Assembly (NCBI RefSeq): GCF_900143065.1
Contig: NZ_FRCX01000008.1
Location: forward strand, 248,001-312,000
Direction: 5' to 3'
DNA length: 64,000 nucleotides
From: Duganella sacchari
GTDB taxonomy: Bacteria; Pseudomonadota; Gammaproteobacteria; Burkholderiales; Burkholderiaceae_D
Made by a program: the position numbers and the translations under genes. A model generated the notes under the pieces. The model saw only the letters and a program-made list of their open reading frames with translations, searched no databases and was not told the origin of the DNA. The number at the start of each line of letters is the position of its first letter. Positions within the stretch are counted from its first letter, which is position 1. This document shows, piece after piece, positions 31,879 through 41,048 of this stretch.

Positions 31879-33321
31879 ATGTCCTTCCTGATTGTTCTTG
31901 CTGCGTTAGTGTTCCTCATGCTGGCCGCCTACCGCGGCTATAGCGTCATCCTGTTTGCCCCGATTGCCGCGCTGGGCGCGGTGCTGCTGACCGATCCCGG
32001 CGCCGTGGCGCCGGTTTTCAGCGGCATTTTCATGGACAAGATGGTGGGCTTCGTCAAACTGTATTTCCCGGTGTTCCTGCTGGGCGCCGTGTTTGGCAAG
32101 CTGATCGAGCTGTCGGGTTTTTCCGAATCGATTGTGGTGGCGGCGATCAAATACATCGGCCGCTCGCGCGCCAACGCCGTCATTGTGCTGGTGTGCGCGC
32201 TGCTGACGTATGGCGGCGTGTCGCTGTTTGTGGTGGTGTTTGCCGTGTACCCGTTTGCGGCCGAGCTGTACCGGCAGAGCAATATCCCCAAGCGCCTGAT
32301 GCCGGGCGCGATTGCGCTGGGCGCGTTCTCGTTCACCATGGATACCTTGCCGGGCACGCCGCAGATCCAGAACATCATTCCAACCACCTTCTTCAAGACC
32401 ACTGGCTGGGCCGCGCCGTCGCTGGGCGTGATCGGCTCGATTGCGACGCTGATTGCCGGCCTGGCCTTCCTCGAATGGCGCCGCCGCAGCGCGATGGCGA
32501 AAGGCGAGGGCTATGAAGCTGCCGTGCAAGCGGCCGCCTCGGCGCCAGCCGCTGCCCCTGCCGCTACCGGCACAGCACCATCCGCCGCCACCCGCAGCGG
32601 CCTGCCGCATCCCCTGCTGTCACTGGCGCCGCTGGTGCTGGTGGGCGTTGCCAACTTCGCGCTGACCAAAATGATTCCCACCTGGTATGGCGACAACTAT
32701 GCGCTGACCGCCGACGCCTTGCCTGGCCTGCACGCACCGGTCAGCCTGACCATCAAGTCGGTGGTCGGCATCTGGGCGGTGGAAGGTGCGCTGTTGCTGG
32801 GCATCCTGCTGACCATTGCCACCGCGTTCAAGCGCATCAACGTCAGCTTTGCCGAAGGCACCAAGGCTGCGGTGGGCGGCGCGCTGCTGGCGGCCATGAA
32901 CACTGCGTCGGAATACGGCTTTGGCGGCGTGATCGCGGCGCTGCCGGGCTTTCTGTCGGTGAGCCAGGCGCTGCGCAGCGTGCCGGACCCGCTGGTGAAT
33001 GCGGCAGTGTCCGTCACCTCGCTGGCCGGCATTACCGGTTCCGCGTCGGGCGGCATGAGCATCGCGCTGGCGGCCATGTCGGACCAGTTCATCAAGGCGG
33101 CTGACGCGGCGCACATTCCGCTTGAAGTGATGCACCGCGTGGTGGCCATGGCCAGCGGCGGCATGGACACCCTGCCGCATAACGGCGCCGTCATCACGCT
33201 GCTGGCGGTGACCGGACTGACGCACCGCCAGTCTTACCGCGACATCTTCGGCATCACCATCATCAAGACGCTGGCGGTGTTCTTTGTGATCGCTGTCTAC
33301 TATCTGACCGGACTGGTGTAA
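31879..33321 (+). CDS. GntP-family permease
   Basis: A 480-residue inner-membrane carrier with about 12-14 hydrophobic helices. The glycine-rich GGVSLFVVVFAVYPFAAELY segment, the FTMDTLPGTPQIQNIIPT loop and the SGGMDTLPHNGAVITLL stretch near the C-terminus are family signatures. GntP proteins import gluconate, related sugar acids or hydroxybutyrate with protons. A Pro/Ala-rich hydrophilic linker at residues ~220-250 is longer than usual. The ATG at 31879 follows a GGAG site. The last 59 bp overlap the convergent glycosylase gene. Confidence 0.92.
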   Translation: MSFLIVLAALVFLMLAAYRGYSVILFAPIAALGAVLLTDPGAVAPVFSGIFMDKMVGFVKLYFPVFLLGAVFGKLIELSGFSESIVVAAIKYIGRSRANAVIVLVCALLTYGGVSLFVVVFAVYPFAAELYRQSNIPKRLMPGAIALGAFSFTMDTLPGTPQIQNIIPTTFFKTTGWAAPSLGVIGSIATLIAGLAFLEWRRRSAMAKGEGYEAAVQAAASAPAAAPAATGTAPSAATRSGLPHPLLSLAPLVLVGVANFALTKMIPTWYGDNYALTADALPGLHAPVSLTIKSVVGIWAVEGALLLGILLTIATAFKRINVSFAEGTKAAVGGALLAAMNTASEYGFGGVIAALPGFLSVSQALRSVPDPLVNAAVSVTSLAGITGSASGGMSIALAAMSDQFIKAADAAHIPLEVMHRVVAMASGGMDTLPHNGAVITLLAVTGLTHRQSYRDIFGITIIKTLAVFFVIAVYYLTGLV

Positions 33322-34066
33322 GCAGCGCGGCGGGATACTGCTTCTGGCAGCGCGTACAGAAAAAACTGCGGCGATTGGTCTTGCCCAGGTGCGCCTTGTG
33401 GAACGGGATGTCGCAGCGCGGGCAGATGCGTTTGGTGTGCGCCAGCCAGTGCTGCTTGAGCACCAGGGCGCGCTTCCACTTGAGGAAGTCAAAACTGTAT
33501 GCGCGTGCCTGGGCCACCAGCTCGCGCAGCTTGGCCGCCGGTAGCGCGCCCACCCTGGACAGCGGATGGACGCGGATGCGGAACAGCACTTCGTTCTTGA
33601 TGATGTTGCCCACGCCGGAGAAAATCTCCTGGTCGAGCAGGGCGTCGCAGACCAGCATGTCCGGCGCGGCGCGCAGCTTTTTCAGTGCCTGCGCCGGATT
33701 CCATTGGTCGTTCATGACGTCCGCGCTCCAGTCGTACTGGGCGTCCAGGTCGGCGTCGATGGTCTTGACGGAGCAGGTGTAGAAATTGAATTCCTCGCCA
33801 TCGTCAAAGCCGAGGCTCAGGCGCGGCTGCGCATCCTTGCGCTCATTGATGCGGTAGGTGCCGAACATCAGCAAATGGATGCGCAGCGCCAGGGGCGGCA
33901 GCTGTATCAGGAAATGCTTGCCCCAGCTGCGCAGCGCCACAATCGGCTGGCCAACAAGGGCGTCGAAATCGATACCCTTGCTGTTGCCGCTGGCGTGCGT
34001 GATGGTGCGGCCGGCAAAGCCTGCGGCCTGTTCACGCAAAATAACGATGGATGGTCCTTCCGGCAT
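33263..34066 (-). CDS. Nei-like endonuclease VIII / Fpg-family DNA glycosylase
   Basis: A 267-residue base-excision-repair enzyme. Its start MPEGPSIV provides the Pro2 nucleophile and Glu3. The H2TH domain contains LLDQEIFSGVGNIIKNEVLF, and the C-terminal zinc finger has four Cys (ICPRCDIPFHKAHLGKTNRR, then FFCTRCQKQY). The FSGVGNIIKNE pattern and the SWGKHF motif fit the Nei branch, which removes oxidised pyrimidines. About 20 residues follow the zinc finger, past the usual end of the family, and are encoded antisense to the end of the GntP gene (59-bp overlap). Confidence 0.93.
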   Translation of the reverse strand: MPEGPSIVILREQAAGFAGRTITHASGNSKGIDFDALVGQPIVALRSWGKHFLIQLPPLALRIHLLMFGTYRINERKDAQPRLSLGFDDGEEFNFYTCSVKTIDADLDAQYDWSADVMNDQWNPAQALKKLRAAPDMLVCDALLDQEIFSGVGNIIKNEVLFRIRVHPLSRVGALPAAKLRELVAQARAYSFDFLKWKRALVLKQHWLAHTKRICPRCDIPFHKAHLGKTNRRSFFCTRCQKQYPAALLTPVRSDSRQRSQRTPPAS

Positions 34067-34127
34067 GGCCTGCCTCCCGAACTTGCAGGCCTCCAGTGTG
34101 GGCGCGCGGCAGCGCCCGCACTGTACG

Positions 34128-34841
34128 TTACTTCACCGAGCCGTCCAGCATCTCGTGAATGCTGTAGCTCATCATGGCCAGGAACGCCACCAGGCACAGA
34201 TACAGCACGCCGTAGTTGATGCGGGTATCGCGCGGCACCGTGTAGTAGTCGGCGCCTTTGGCCGGATCGCCCCAGATGGCTTCCTTGAGCTGCGGATAAG
34301 CCAGTACCGCAATCAGTATCAGCATCGGGCTGGGATGGTAGAAGAACAGGCCTGCCAGCAGCGGCACGCCGGCCAGCCACACCTTCGGTGAAATGATGGC
34401 GGTGATGCGGCCGCCGTCCAGCGGTGAAATGGGAATCAGGTTGAACAGGTTCAGCATGCAGCCGGAATAGGCCAGGGCCAGCAGCAGGTTGCTGTCGCTA
34501 TTGCGCGCGAAGTAGTAGCAGAGCATCGCACCGGCCGTCCCGGCCAGCGGTCCGGCAAAGCCGATATAGGCTTCGGTCTCGACGTCGTGCGGGACTTCCT
34601 TGAGCGCGATCCAGGCGCCGACGAACGGGATGAAGGTGGGCGCACCGACCTCCAGCCCACGGCGGCGCGCGGCGACGTAGTGCCCCATCTCGTGGACGAA
34701 GATCAGTCCCACAAAGCCGGCCGCATAGCGCCAACCAAATACCCAGCTATACACCACCATTGAAATCAGCATGGTGCCGCAGGTGGTCAGCAGCTTGCCC
34801 ATCTTGCCCGCAGCAAGCAGCCAGACAATCAGCTTGCCCAT
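34128..34841 (-). CDS. site-2 protease family (M50) intramembrane metalloprotease
   Basis: A 237-residue membrane protein with about six hydrophobic helices. The zinc motif HEMGH is in FVHEMGHYVAA on helix 2, and the second metal site is NLIPISPLDGGR, where the Asp completes the ligand set. No PDZ domain is present, so it is a compact S2P of the kind found beside unknown exported proteins. Its start is 4 bp after the stop of a DUF2167 gene on the same strand. Substrates of such proteases are transmembrane anti-sigma factors or peptides; the DUF2167 protein is a candidate partner, by neighbourhood only. Confidence 0.9.
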   Translation of the reverse strand: MGKLIVWLLAAGKMGKLLTTCGTMLISMVVYSWVFGWRYAAGFVGLIFVHEMGHYVAARRRGLEVGAPTFIPFVGAWIALKEVPHDVETEAYIGFAGPLAGTAGAMLCYYFARNSDSNLLLALAYSGCMLNLFNLIPISPLDGGRITAIISPKVWLAGVPLLAGLFFYHPSPMLILIAVLAYPQLKEAIWGDPAKGADYYTVPRDTRINYGVLYLCLVAFLAMMSYSIHEMLDGSVK

Positions 34842-34845
34842 GGCT

Positions 34846-35766
34846 TTATTCCGGCTTGCTCAGGTCGACCGCTGCGGCCTTTTCTTCGCGCTTGCGGCCA
34901 AACAGTTTGTAGAGCCAGCTGCCGACAGCGGCGACGCCAATCAGGATGAATTTTTTCAGGGCCAGCAGCACGGCAAAAATCTTGCCGAAGAAGCCCAGCT
35001 TGGCCGCAACGCCGCCAGCCACCAGCGCGGCAAGGCCATATTCCGCCACCTTGTCGGTGCTGGCGTTGAAGTCGGTGTAGCGGTTGCCCGGCGTGAATTC
35101 GGTGAAGCCGGTGACCTTCTTCATTTCGGTCTTGATCTGCGCAATCTGCTCCATGCCGGAGACGGCGTTCAGCACCAGCACGCCCTCGCGGCCCAGTACG
35201 CGGATGTTGTAGTTCAAGCCGTTGTCCTTGTCGCCGTCAGTATGCAGCTCCTTGGCCCAGTACAGCTTGTGCTGCCCCTTGTCATAGCTGGGCTGCTCGG
35301 CCCAACCCACCAGCGTCATCGGCGCATAACCCTGTTCCTTGCGGGTCTTGTTGTTCTCGACCATGGCTTCCTGGATTTCTTTGAGCAGGTCGGTGTAGTT
35401 GATCTTGTCGGCGTCGTCGTCCTTGACATGGCCGTCCTTGTCATAGGTGACGATCACGCCCCAGCCGGCGGCGCTCAGCGGGTTGACGTCGGCCGGCAGG
35501 ATCATGCCCAGCGTCTTGGCGCCCGGCGGATTGCCCCAGCCCTCGGTCAGCAGCTTGCCGGCATCGGCCGGGTCGAGGTAGCGGAAGTTGGCCGGCAGGT
35601 CGAGCGTGGCGATATCGCCTGGCAGCTTGATTTTGCCTTCGCGGAAGGTCAGCGTGGCGAGGAACTGCTGGGCAGTCATTTTAGGGGCTTCGTCGGCAGC
35701 GACGGCGACGGCCGGCAGGGCGGCGGTCAGGCTCAGACTGAGCAGGGCGGCAATAAAGCGGCGCAT
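34846..35766 (-). CDS. DUF2167 exported membrane protein
   Basis: A 306-residue protein. The ATG at 35766 is chosen because AAGGAG sits 7 bp upstream and MRRFIAALL begins a signal peptide (residues ~1-23). The body matches DUF2167: FREGKIKLPGDIATLDLPAN at the start, then GWGVIVTYDKDGHVKDDDAD, SYDKGQHKLYWAKEL and YNIRVLGREGVLVLNAV. A C-terminal segment with two hydrophobic stretches (residues ~245-290) ends in a basic RKREEK tail. The large domain should be outside the cytoplasm. It is co-transcribed with the M50 protease 4 bp downstream. The family has no assigned biochemical role. Confidence 0.9.
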   Translation of the reverse strand: MRRFIAALLSLSLTAALPAVAVAADEAPKMTAQQFLATLTFREGKIKLPGDIATLDLPANFRYLDPADAGKLLTEGWGNPPGAKTLGMILPADVNPLSAAGWGVIVTYDKDGHVKDDDADKINYTDLLKEIQEAMVENNKTRKEQGYAPMTLVGWAEQPSYDKGQHKLYWAKELHTDGDKDNGLNYNIRVLGREGVLVLNAVSGMEQIAQIKTEMKKVTGFTEFTPGNRYTDFNASTDKVAEYGLAALVAGGVAAKLGFFGKIFAVLLALKKFILIGVAAVGSWLYKLFGRKREEKAAAVDLSKPE

Positions 35767-35887
35767 GAATACTCCTTGCAAGAAAATCAGTATCCTACAG
35801 GAAATAATTGCGAAGTTGGTAATTATTTATGACATTGTCGTCATCATTGATTCGTGGCAGTATGCCTGGTCACGATACGGGGGATGG

Positions 35888-37351
35888 ATGCGACATCAGA
35901 TCACGCTGGCCTGCATGGCCTGGTTCATCAGCAGCAGTGTGCTGGCGCAGGCGCCGTCGGCGGAAGTCCGCAAATTCCTCCAGTACGACCAGCCGCTGAT
36001 CGCCCTCACGCATGTGCGTGTCATCGACGGCACCGGCGCCCCCGCCCAGGAAGACCGCACCGTGCTGCTGCGCGACGGCCGCATTGACGCGATTACCGAT
36101 GCGCGTACGGCGCCGCCGAAAGGTGCGCAGGTGATCGACCTGACTGGCCGCAGCGTGATTCCGGGCCTGGTGGGCATGCACAATCACCTGATGTACACGG
36201 CGTCCATCAACCGCGATGACGAGGGCAGGACGCCGCCGCCCAGCATGTTCGTGACCGAGATTGCATTCAGCGCGCCGCGCCTGTATCTGGCCGCGGGCGT
36301 GACCACCATGCGTACCACGGGCAGCGTGGAACCGTACACGGATTTGAATATCCGCCGCCAGATCGACGCATTCAAGATCCCCGGTCCGCATCTCGACGTC
36401 ACTGGTCCCTACCTGGAAGGCAAGGACACTTTCTTCCCGCAGATGGCGGTGCTGACCGAAACCGAACACGCGCGCAAGACGGTGGACTTCTGGGCCGGCG
36501 AGGGCGTGACCTCGTTCAAGGCGTATGTGAAGATTTCGCAGCCGGTGCTGGCTGCGGCGGTCGATCAGGCGCACAAGCATGGGCTGAAAGTCACCGGCCA
36601 TTTGTGCGCGGTCGATTATCGCCAGGCCGCAGCGCTGGGCATCGACAACCTGGAACACGGACCGGTGTTCACCGACTCCGAGTTTGTCGCCGGCCGCGCG
36701 GCCGATGAATGCCCGGCCAGCAGCGCGGTGGCCGCGTCGTGGGAACAGCGCGAGATCGGCAGCCCGGAAGTGCAGGCGCTGATTGCCGATCTGGTCGCGC
36801 ACAACGTCGCCATCACTTCCACGCTGCCGGTATTTGAAGCGTTTGTACCGACGCGTCCGCTGTTGTCGCGCCAGCAGATGGCGCTGATGTCGCCCGAATC
36901 GCTGCGCAGCCATCTGGAAGCGCGTGCGCTGGCCTCGACCACGCCCGGCTATGCCGCGCGCCAGGAAGCGCTGCTGAAAAAAGAGATGGCGTTCGAACTG
37001 GCCTTTGTGCGCGCTGGCGGCCTGCTCCTCGCCGGCCCGGACCCGACCGGCAATGGCGGCACCTTGCCCGGCTTTGGCGACCAGCGCGGCTTACAGCTGC
37101 TGGTGGAAGCCGGCTTTACGCCGCTGGAAGCCATCCGCATCGCGACGCTCAACGGCGCCCGCTACATGGGGCGCCACGACAGCATAGGTTCGATCGCCCC
37201 CGGCAAGCACGCCGACCTGGTGGTGCTCAAGGGCGATCCGACCCGGCGTATCGCCGATATCGAAAACGTGGAGATCGTGTTCAAAGACGGCTACGGCTAT
37301 GACCCGGCCCGGTTGAACGCGTCCGTCCGCGGCATGGTCGGCATACGCTGA
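35888..37351 (+). CDS. exported amidohydrolase-family protein (imidazolonepropionase/prolidase-like)
   Basis: A 487-residue TIM-barrel metal hydrolase with a signal peptide (residues 1-20, cut near VLAQ). The metal site shows the HNH motif in GMHNHLMYT, the bridging Lys in SFKAYVK, His in KVTGHL and EHG, and the C-terminal Asp in LLLAGPDPTG. The closing GSIAPGKHADLVVL segment is the usual end of the family. Members cleave cyclic amides or Xaa-Pro dipeptides. The ATG at 35888 is chosen because the signal peptide begins there; the longer upstream frame is antisense to DUF2167. It is 32 bp before an M28 peptidase. Confidence 0.9.
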   Translation: MRHQITLACMAWFISSSVLAQAPSAEVRKFLQYDQPLIALTHVRVIDGTGAPAQEDRTVLLRDGRIDAITDARTAPPKGAQVIDLTGRSVIPGLVGMHNHLMYTASINRDDEGRTPPPSMFVTEIAFSAPRLYLAAGVTTMRTTGSVEPYTDLNIRRQIDAFKIPGPHLDVTGPYLEGKDTFFPQMAVLTETEHARKTVDFWAGEGVTSFKAYVKISQPVLAAAVDQAHKHGLKVTGHLCAVDYRQAAALGIDNLEHGPVFTDSEFVAGRAADECPASSAVAASWEQREIGSPEVQALIADLVAHNVAITSTLPVFEAFVPTRPLLSRQQMALMSPESLRSHLEARALASTTPGYAARQEALLKKEMAFELAFVRAGGLLLAGPDPTGNGGTLPGFGDQRGLQLLVEAGFTPLEAIRIATLNGARYMGRHDSIGSIAPGKHADLVVLKGDPTRRIADIENVEIVFKDGYGYDPARLNASVRGMVGIR

Positions 37352-37383
37352 CCGTTTTTTATGATGTAACCAAGGAGGCTAGC

Positions 37384-39042
37384 TTGAAGAAAACCATGCT
37401 TGTAATGTCGCTTATCGCGGCGTTTTCGGCTGTCGCCGCACACGCGGCGAGTGGTCCTGAGTTTGACGCAAAACGTCTGTCGCAGGATGTGAAGGTGCTG
37501 TCGTCGGACGAATTTGAAGGCCGTGGCCCGAATACCGCCGGCGAAACCAAGACCGTCGCCTATCTGATCGAGCAGTTCAAAGCGGCCGGCATGCAGCCGG
37601 GCGGTGACCTGGTCAAGGGCAAACGCGCCTGGACCCAGGATGTGCCGCTGGGACGCTTTGAAATCAAAGGCCCGGTCAAGCTGACGCTGAACGATGGCAA
37701 GGCCACGCAGGAGCTGAAGCAGGGCGATGACCTGGCCGTGCGCGCCGCCATGAACGGTTCCCGGCTGGTCGACTTCAAGAATGCGCCGCTGGTCTTCGTC
37801 GGCTATGGCGTCACCGCGCCGGAGCGCAAGTGGGACGATTTCAAAGGCCAGGACCTCAAGGGCAAGCTGGCCGTGGTGCTGATTAATGACCCCGATTTCG
37901 AAACCGGCACGGGCGACTTCGGCGGCAAGGCCATGACCTATTACGGCCGCTGGACTTACAAGTATGAAGAGATGGCACGCCGCGGCGCGCTCGGCATCAT
38001 CATCGTGCACGAAACCGCACCGGCATCGTATGGCTGGAACACGGTGAAGAACTCGAACACCAACGTCATGTATGACATCGTGCGCAAGAAGCCATCCGAT
38101 TCGCACGCGCCGATGGAAGCCTGGATACAGCGCGACCTGGCAGTGGACCTGTTCAAGCGCTCCGGCCTGGATTTCGAAGCGCTCAAAAAGCTGGCGCAAA
38201 CCCGCGAATTCAAACCGGTTGAGCTGAAAGGCATCACGCTGTCGGCGAACTACGCGGTGGATGCGCAAGTCATCACTTCGAAGAACGTGGTGGCGCGCCT
38301 GGCTGGCGCCAAGAAGCCGGATGAAACCGTGATCTACAGCGGCCACTGGGACCACCTGGGCGTCGGCCTGCCGGATGCCAAGGGCGACAAGATCTACAAC
38401 GGCGCGGTCGACAACGGCACCGGCATCGCCGCGCTGCTGGAACTGGCACGCGCTTACGGCAAAGCCCCCGCACCGGCACGCAGCGTAGTGTTCCTGGCCG
38501 TGACGGCGGAAGAGAAAGGCTTGCTGGGTTCCGAATACTACGCGTCGAATCCTGTGTATCCGCTGGCGACCACGGTTGGCGTCATCAATATGGATGCCCT
38601 GAGCCCGTACGGCCCGACCCGCAACTTCACCATTTCCGGCAGCGCCAAGCTGGATCTGCTGGACCAGCTGGTCGCCAAGGCCAGGCAGTGGAATCTGGTG
38701 TATGCCCCGGACCCGAAACCGGAAGCAGGCCACTTCTTCCGCTCGGACCATTTCTCGTTCGCGAAAAAAGGTGTGCCGGCGATTTCATATGGCTCGGGTG
38801 ATGACATGGTCGATGGCGGCCTGGAAGCCGGCAACAAAATCGAAGAAGCCTATGTGACCAATAACTACCACCAGCCTTCCGACGAGTGGAGCGCCAACTG
38901 GCCATTCACCGGCATGGCGCATGACCTGGGCATGCTGTACTCGCTGGGCCGTGACCTGGCGGATTCCAAGGACTGGCCTAACTGGTCCAAGGATGCCGAG
39001 TTCCGCGCTGCACGCGATGCCAGCGCTGCCAAGCGCAAATAA
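37384..39042 (+). CDS. exported M28-family aminopeptidase
   Basis: A 552-residue zinc aminopeptidase using a TTG start at 37384, with AAGGAGG 7 bp before it. A signal peptide (residues 1-21) is followed by a PA-type domain insertion and the M28 catalytic core from ~residue 280. Zinc residues are seen in YSGHWDHLG (His, Asp), GAVDNGTG (bridging Asp), AVTAEEKGLLGS (Glu base and ligand), NMDAL (Asp) and FFRSDHFSF (His). It should remove N-terminal residues from peptides in the periplasm. It follows an amidohydrolase gene and faces a convergent S9 gene. Confidence 0.93.
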   Translation: MKKTMLVMSLIAAFSAVAAHAASGPEFDAKRLSQDVKVLSSDEFEGRGPNTAGETKTVAYLIEQFKAAGMQPGGDLVKGKRAWTQDVPLGRFEIKGPVKLTLNDGKATQELKQGDDLAVRAAMNGSRLVDFKNAPLVFVGYGVTAPERKWDDFKGQDLKGKLAVVLINDPDFETGTGDFGGKAMTYYGRWTYKYEEMARRGALGIIIVHETAPASYGWNTVKNSNTNVMYDIVRKKPSDSHAPMEAWIQRDLAVDLFKRSGLDFEALKKLAQTREFKPVELKGITLSANYAVDAQVITSKNVVARLAGAKKPDETVIYSGHWDHLGVGLPDAKGDKIYNGAVDNGTGIAALLELARAYGKAPAPARSVVFLAVTAEEKGLLGSEYYASNPVYPLATTVGVINMDALSPYGPTRNFTISGSAKLDLLDQLVAKARQWNLVYAPDPKPEAGHFFRSDHFSFAKKGVPAISYGSGDDMVDGGLEAGNKIEEAYVTNNYHQPSDEWSANWPFTGMAHDLGMLYSLGRDLADSKDWPNWSKDAEFRAARDASAAKRK

Positions 39043-39063
39043 GCGTCAATCAGCCTGACCAGA

Positions 39064-40899
39064 CTATCGGCCCGCTTGCTGCGGGCCGATATTTTTAGCC
39101 AGGAACGCATCGATACGCTGCCACAGATCGATGCGGTTCTTCTGCGTCCGCCGGTCTTCGCTGGTGGTTTCGTAGCTCAGCCACTCGGCGCCGGGATTCA
39201 CGGCGCTGATGGCTTCATATAATTTTCGTCCCTGCGCGTACGGGACCTCCACATCGTCCTTGCCGTAGGCGAGCAGCACTGGCTGTTTGAGGCGCGCCGC
39301 ATCCTGCGGCAGCAGACGCGCCACGCCAGACCAGCTGATACCGCATTGATATACCGCCGGGTCCCGTATCAGCCCAATCAGCGCGGCCTCGCCACCGAGG
39401 TTGCTGCCGGCGATGCAGACGCGCGCCGGATCGGTATAGCCTTCCGCCGCCGCCCATTTGACCGCATCGGCAAGATCGTTCTGCATGGCGCGGCCCCACT
39501 GGCCATCGCCGGCCGCGCTGTGCTGCAGGCCGTAGCCGGTGCTGCCGCGTACATCGGGCTGCAGTACCGTGTAGCCGCGCGAGGCCAGGAACTGCACTTC
39601 CGGATTCCACTGCCACAGGCCATTGCGGTGCCGTGGATTGGCGGCGACCAGCACCACGGTCGGCAAATTTTTCTTGTTGGGCAGCCCTGGCGCCGTAACG
39701 AACATCGGGATCTGCATGCCGTCGCGCGCCTTGTAGCGCACCATGGTCATGTGCGACATCTGCGCCGGATCGATGTCCGGCGCCGCCTCGCCCAGCAGGA
39801 TCTGTTTTTTGGTGAAGGTGTTGTACAGCAGGTAGCCATGGCCCTGCACATCGGAGTGCGTATCGATGATGACGTAGGGCGTTTCGCTGCGGGCGCCGCG
39901 CGAGACGATGTTGACCATGCCTGGCAGGAGCTGGTCGACTTCCTGCTGGATCGCCTTCATCTGCGCATCGAACCAGACGGTGATTTCCGCATCGGTATAA
40001 AAGCGAAAGCCGCGCATCTTGGTGTCGCTGACATCGAAGTAGCCGGAGACGTCGAAACCCGGTGCGGATATCAGCAGCTTGGGATTGGTCAGCTTTTCGC
40101 CGACGTCGTAGCGGTAGATGCCGGTTTCGTTGCTGCCGTTGCGGGCGCGCACATACAGCGCATTGTCCACATACAGCAGCGGTTCGTAGCCATCGGGCGC
40201 GTTTTTGTCGAAGCTGTTCAGCAGACGCCATTCGTCCTTGTCGCGCAGGTAGATCAGGATCTGGTTGTCTCGCTGGGCCGAGATGACGCGCGCGTCGCCG
40301 TTGGCGTCGAACAGCCAGCCAAACGCGCCGTGCGGTGCGCGCATGTCATACAGCCTGCCGTTGTGGGTGTCCAGGCGTTTGAGTCCCATGCCTTCAGGGC
40401 TGGATTCGATGACCAGCAGGTCTTCGTTTTTGAAGCGCGGGAAGCCATGCAGCGTGATCTCGCGCAGGTAGGTCTGGCTGGGCAAATCGTTCTCGGCAAA
40501 GGAGGGACGGCGCACCAGCGTTTCGGACAGGCGGATGCTGTTCTTGCCATCGACATCCACCGCATACAGCCCAGGCTTGCCGGCGTCGCCTTCACGATCG
40601 ACGTTGGTGACGGTGAAGAACAGGCGCTTGTCGCTGACCCAGTAGAACAGGTCGACGTCGGCGTTGGTAAAGCTGGCAATCGGCTTGCCGGTGCGCGTTT
40701 CGGGATCAACGATGGTGAGCATGCTGCGGCCCGCCGGTGACAGCTTGCGCACGGCCACCCATTTGCCGTCGGGGGACATGACTGCGCCGGTAATCGCTGG
40801 CCGCTTGAAAAACTGCTCGGCGGGGATGGGCGCGGCATGCGCGGCATGCGCGGCATAGGCGGCGGACGCAAAAGCGAGTAACAGACTGGCACGCAGCAT
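39064..40899 (-). CDS. S9-family prolyl-oligopeptidase-like protein lacking catalytic Ser and His
   Basis: A 611-residue exported protein with a signal peptide (residues ~1-20; the ATG at 40899 is chosen for it), a beta-propeller and a C-terminal alpha/beta-hydrolase domain from ~residue 400. At the nucleophile elbow the family GxSxGG reads GSNLGG: the catalytic Ser position is Asn500, with a Ser one residue earlier. The Asp is kept (Asp549 in YGKDDVEVP), but the C-terminal segment YETTSEDRRTQKNRIDLW has no His where the family has one. It is therefore probably not an active S9 peptidase. Length and fold are otherwise complete and the frame is open, so it is not a decayed pseudogene. Confidence 0.9.
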   Translation of the reverse strand: MLRASLLLAFASAAYAAHAAHAAPIPAEQFFKRPAITGAVMSPDGKWVAVRKLSPAGRSMLTIVDPETRTGKPIASFTNADVDLFYWVSDKRLFFTVTNVDREGDAGKPGLYAVDVDGKNSIRLSETLVRRPSFAENDLPSQTYLREITLHGFPRFKNEDLLVIESSPEGMGLKRLDTHNGRLYDMRAPHGAFGWLFDANGDARVISAQRDNQILIYLRDKDEWRLLNSFDKNAPDGYEPLLYVDNALYVRARNGSNETGIYRYDVGEKLTNPKLLISAPGFDVSGYFDVSDTKMRGFRFYTDAEITVWFDAQMKAIQQEVDQLLPGMVNIVSRGARSETPYVIIDTHSDVQGHGYLLYNTFTKKQILLGEAAPDIDPAQMSHMTMVRYKARDGMQIPMFVTAPGLPNKKNLPTVVLVAANPRHRNGLWQWNPEVQFLASRGYTVLQPDVRGSTGYGLQHSAAGDGQWGRAMQNDLADAVKWAAAEGYTDPARVCIAGSNLGGEAALIGLIRDPAVYQCGISWSGVARLLPQDAARLKQPVLLAYGKDDVEVPYAQGRKLYEAISAVNPGAEWLSYETTSEDRRTQKNRIDLWQRIDAFLAKNIGPQQAGR

Positions 40900-41004
40900 G
40901 GTGGAGGGCTCACGGTATGGAAACGATACCGGCCACAATATCGCAGCATTAAATTTTTGGCAATGCCGGCGTTTTGGGGCGGCGTCCAGCAAGGATTTTC
41001 GTTT

Positions 41005-41023
41005 GATGCTAATATTTAGCATC
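41005..41023. promoter_or_regulatory. MarR-type operator
   Basis: A perfect inverted repeat, GATGCTAA and TTAGCATC, with a 3-nt spacer (TAT). It ends 26 bp before the MarR start codon and overlaps the likely promoter (TATATT at 41029-41034), the usual arrangement for autorepression of a marR-efflux operon. Confidence 0.78.
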
Positions 41024-41048
41024 CTAAGTATATTTAATCGAGCCAGAG

